27,640 nt of DNA, taken from assembly GCA_934486875.1 (NCBI GenBank), contig CAKSPU010000034.1, positions 1-27,640 of the forward strand, in the 5' to 3' direction. This document shows positions 27,027-27,640 of this stretch, in pieces. The position numbers and the translations under genes are program-made. The stretch is from an uncultured Oscillospiraceae bacterium (GTDB lineage: Bacteria; Bacillota; Clostridia; Oscillospirales; Ruminococcaceae). The number at the start of each line of letters is the position of its first letter. The first letter of the stretch is position 1. Under the pieces are notes generated by a model that was not told where the DNA came from, did not search any database, and saw nothing but the letters and a program-made list of their open reading frames with translations.

Positions 27027-27083
27027 ATTCAGGTTCTAGTGGTAGCAATACCGTGTGTGTTCAAGTCACATTATCCGCACCAC
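27027..27083 (+). repeat. Right attachment site (attR), displaced tRNA-Leu 3' fragment
   Basis: Second copy of the 57-bp direct repeat, identical to 24029-24085. It has the 3' half of tRNA-Leu, including the CCA, but no 5' half, so it is not a functional tRNA. Confidence 0.95.
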
Positions 27084-27090
27084 CTATTAT

Positions 27091-27133
27091 AGGCGTTTTC
27101 AAGGCTTTTTGGAGTTTTGGAAACGTCTTTTTG
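27091..27133 (+). terminator. Probable original tRNA-Leu terminator, displaced by the element
   Basis: AGGCGTTT (27091-27098) pairs with AAACGTCT (27121-27128, one wobble) and is followed by TTTTTG. It lies just outside attR, where the terminator of the uninterrupted tRNA gene would be. Confidence 0.5.
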
Positions 27134-27210
27134 TTTTATCATTTATCTTCTTTTCTAACATTTTTCTAACACTCATACTAGAGCGTATCTGAAAACTCAA
27201 AAGGGTTGTA

Positions 27211-27490
27211 TCATTTAGACAAAAGCCAAATGGAAGCAACGTGTACGAAAGCAAGAAACGATGAAGCAAGCTTATCATAATGCGTAGCAACTCTGCGAAA
27301 AGCTTTGATTTTTTTGAAAAAAACACTCAACTAGATGACGTTCCTTATACAGCCAATAATCACAATACCACGGGTCAGAATTGTTTTCCCTTGGCGGAAT
27401 GGTGTATTTTGCATTTTGCTCGGTAATGTAAGCTTTGATTTTTTCAGTACCATAGGCTTTATCGCCGAGAATATTACTGCCTGATATATT
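27211..27490 (-). pseudogene. C-terminal remnant of an IS5-like DDE transposase
   Basis: Reading the minus strand leftwards from 27490 gives a transposase end: SNILGDKAYGTEKIKAYI, TIPPRENNSDPW, then YKERHLVECFF, which contains the Y-(2)-R-(3)-E motif with the catalytic Glu. After a run of seven T (minus strand, 27317-27323) the frame shifts. In the next frame it continues KKIKAFRRVATHYDKLASSF and ends at 27211. Removing one T restores a single frame. The N-terminal half is missing because a second IS begins at about 27491. The likely IS end is near 27181, GAGCGTATCTGAAAACTC. Confidence 0.85.
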
Positions 27491-27640
27491 AAGGAATCAC
27501 TGAATAAATCTTCCCAAACCGAGGAAAAAGTGGTATAATAAAAACAAAGCAAAATCATAGCGCTCGGAGGAAGAAAAATGAAATCAAAACAGATAACATT
27601 CAGCGATATAGAATACGGAAACAGAAAGCGCATTACAAAG
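27491..27640 (+). mobile_element. Left end of a second IS5-like insertion sequence (runs off the window)
   Basis: The transposase remnant breaks off at about 27490 and is followed by AAGGAATCACTGAATAAATC, which has the look of an IS terminal repeat. A TATAAT (27534-27539) with a weak TTCCCA 17 bp upstream precedes the transposase start at 27578. The right end is outside the window. Confidence 0.65.
27578..27640 (+). CDS. IS5-like transposase, N-terminal 21 residues
   Basis: The frame begins MKSKQITFSDIEYGNRKRIT after GGAGGAAG and stays open to the end of the window. This opening is characteristic of a group of IS5-family transposases common in Clostridia and Bacteroidetes. The catalytic domain lies outside the window, so activity cannot be judged. 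It belongs to the IS that starts near 27491 and interrupts the older remnant. Confidence 0.8.
   Translation, partial: MKSKQITFSDIEYGNRKRITK

Larger units (their letters stand above)
24029..27083. mobile_element. 2998-bp tRNA-Leu-integrated rolling-circle-type element
   Basis: A 57-bp direct repeat (24029-24085 and 27027-27083, offset exactly 2998) flanks the segment. It contains an integrase next to the left end, an HUH Rep and an XRE regulator, and no capsid, conjugation or resistance gene. The left repeat completes the tRNA. The circular form would be 2998 bp and could replicate by rolling circle through the Rep. Its base composition and codon style differ from the flanking genes, with more A/T plus isolated GC-rich hairpins. 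Confidence 0.92.

Noticed and set aside
27099..27210. Possible C-terminus of a second integrase next to attR (minus strand, VRKMLEKK-like)
   Set aside because: Only a few weakly suggestive residues, with no catalytic motifs or frame to support a gene.
27309..27323. Programmed frameshift of the IS5-like transposase at T7/A7
   Set aside because: The gene has already lost its N-terminus, so decay is the simpler reading.

Overview
The window looks like a chromosome segment from an anaerobic clostridial bacterium close to Ruminococcus (Oscillospiraceae). I infer this from the gene order (DUF212 membrane protein, dxs, tlyA, nadK, argR, recN), the PyrR-type leader, the class 1B dihydroorotate dehydrogenase (PyrK plus PyrDB), the anaerobic NrdD/NrdG reductase and the strong SD sites. 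I cannot fix the species without a search.

Region 1 (1-5985) is a tight plus-strand operon: the end of a DUF212/PAP2-like protein, then dxs, tlyA, nadK, argR and recN. A 178-bp element with perfect 16-bp terminal inverted repeats starts at the recN stop codon and is followed by a bidirectional terminator. Region 2 (6210-9144) has a secreted CapA-like protein on the minus strand, divergent from an HD-domain protein and a CmpB-type membrane protein with a long helical tail.

Region 3 (9180-18930) is a pyrimidine operon. It has a strong promoter, a PyrR-responsive attenuator, pyrR, a pyrC-pyrF in-frame fusion, carA, carB, pyrK, pyrD and a histidine phosphatase, with ruvX close behind. pyrB and pyrE are not in the window. 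The pyrC-pyrF fusion keeps an internal SD and ATG, and a single extra A would restore two separate genes. Region 4 (19443-23924) holds nrdD, nrdG and a peptide-type solute-binding lipoprotein. NrdD stops just before the place where the family carries its radical-bearing glycine.

Region 5 (23998-27083) is the main accessory feature. A tRNA-Leu(CAG) gene is the insertion site of a 2998-bp element bounded by a 57-bp direct repeat. The element holds only three convincing genes: a tyrosine integrase, a phiX174-A-like two-tyrosine HUH replication protein and an XRE repressor. It also has a nested-dyad divergent control region, a large inverted duplication and a GC-rich hairpin. I read it as a minimal integrating rolling-circle replicon or ssDNA-phage-like satellite.

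Region 6 (27084-27640) contains the displaced tRNA downstream sequence, a frameshifted C-terminal remnant of an IS5-like transposase, and the start of a second IS5-like element that interrupts the remnant and runs off the end.
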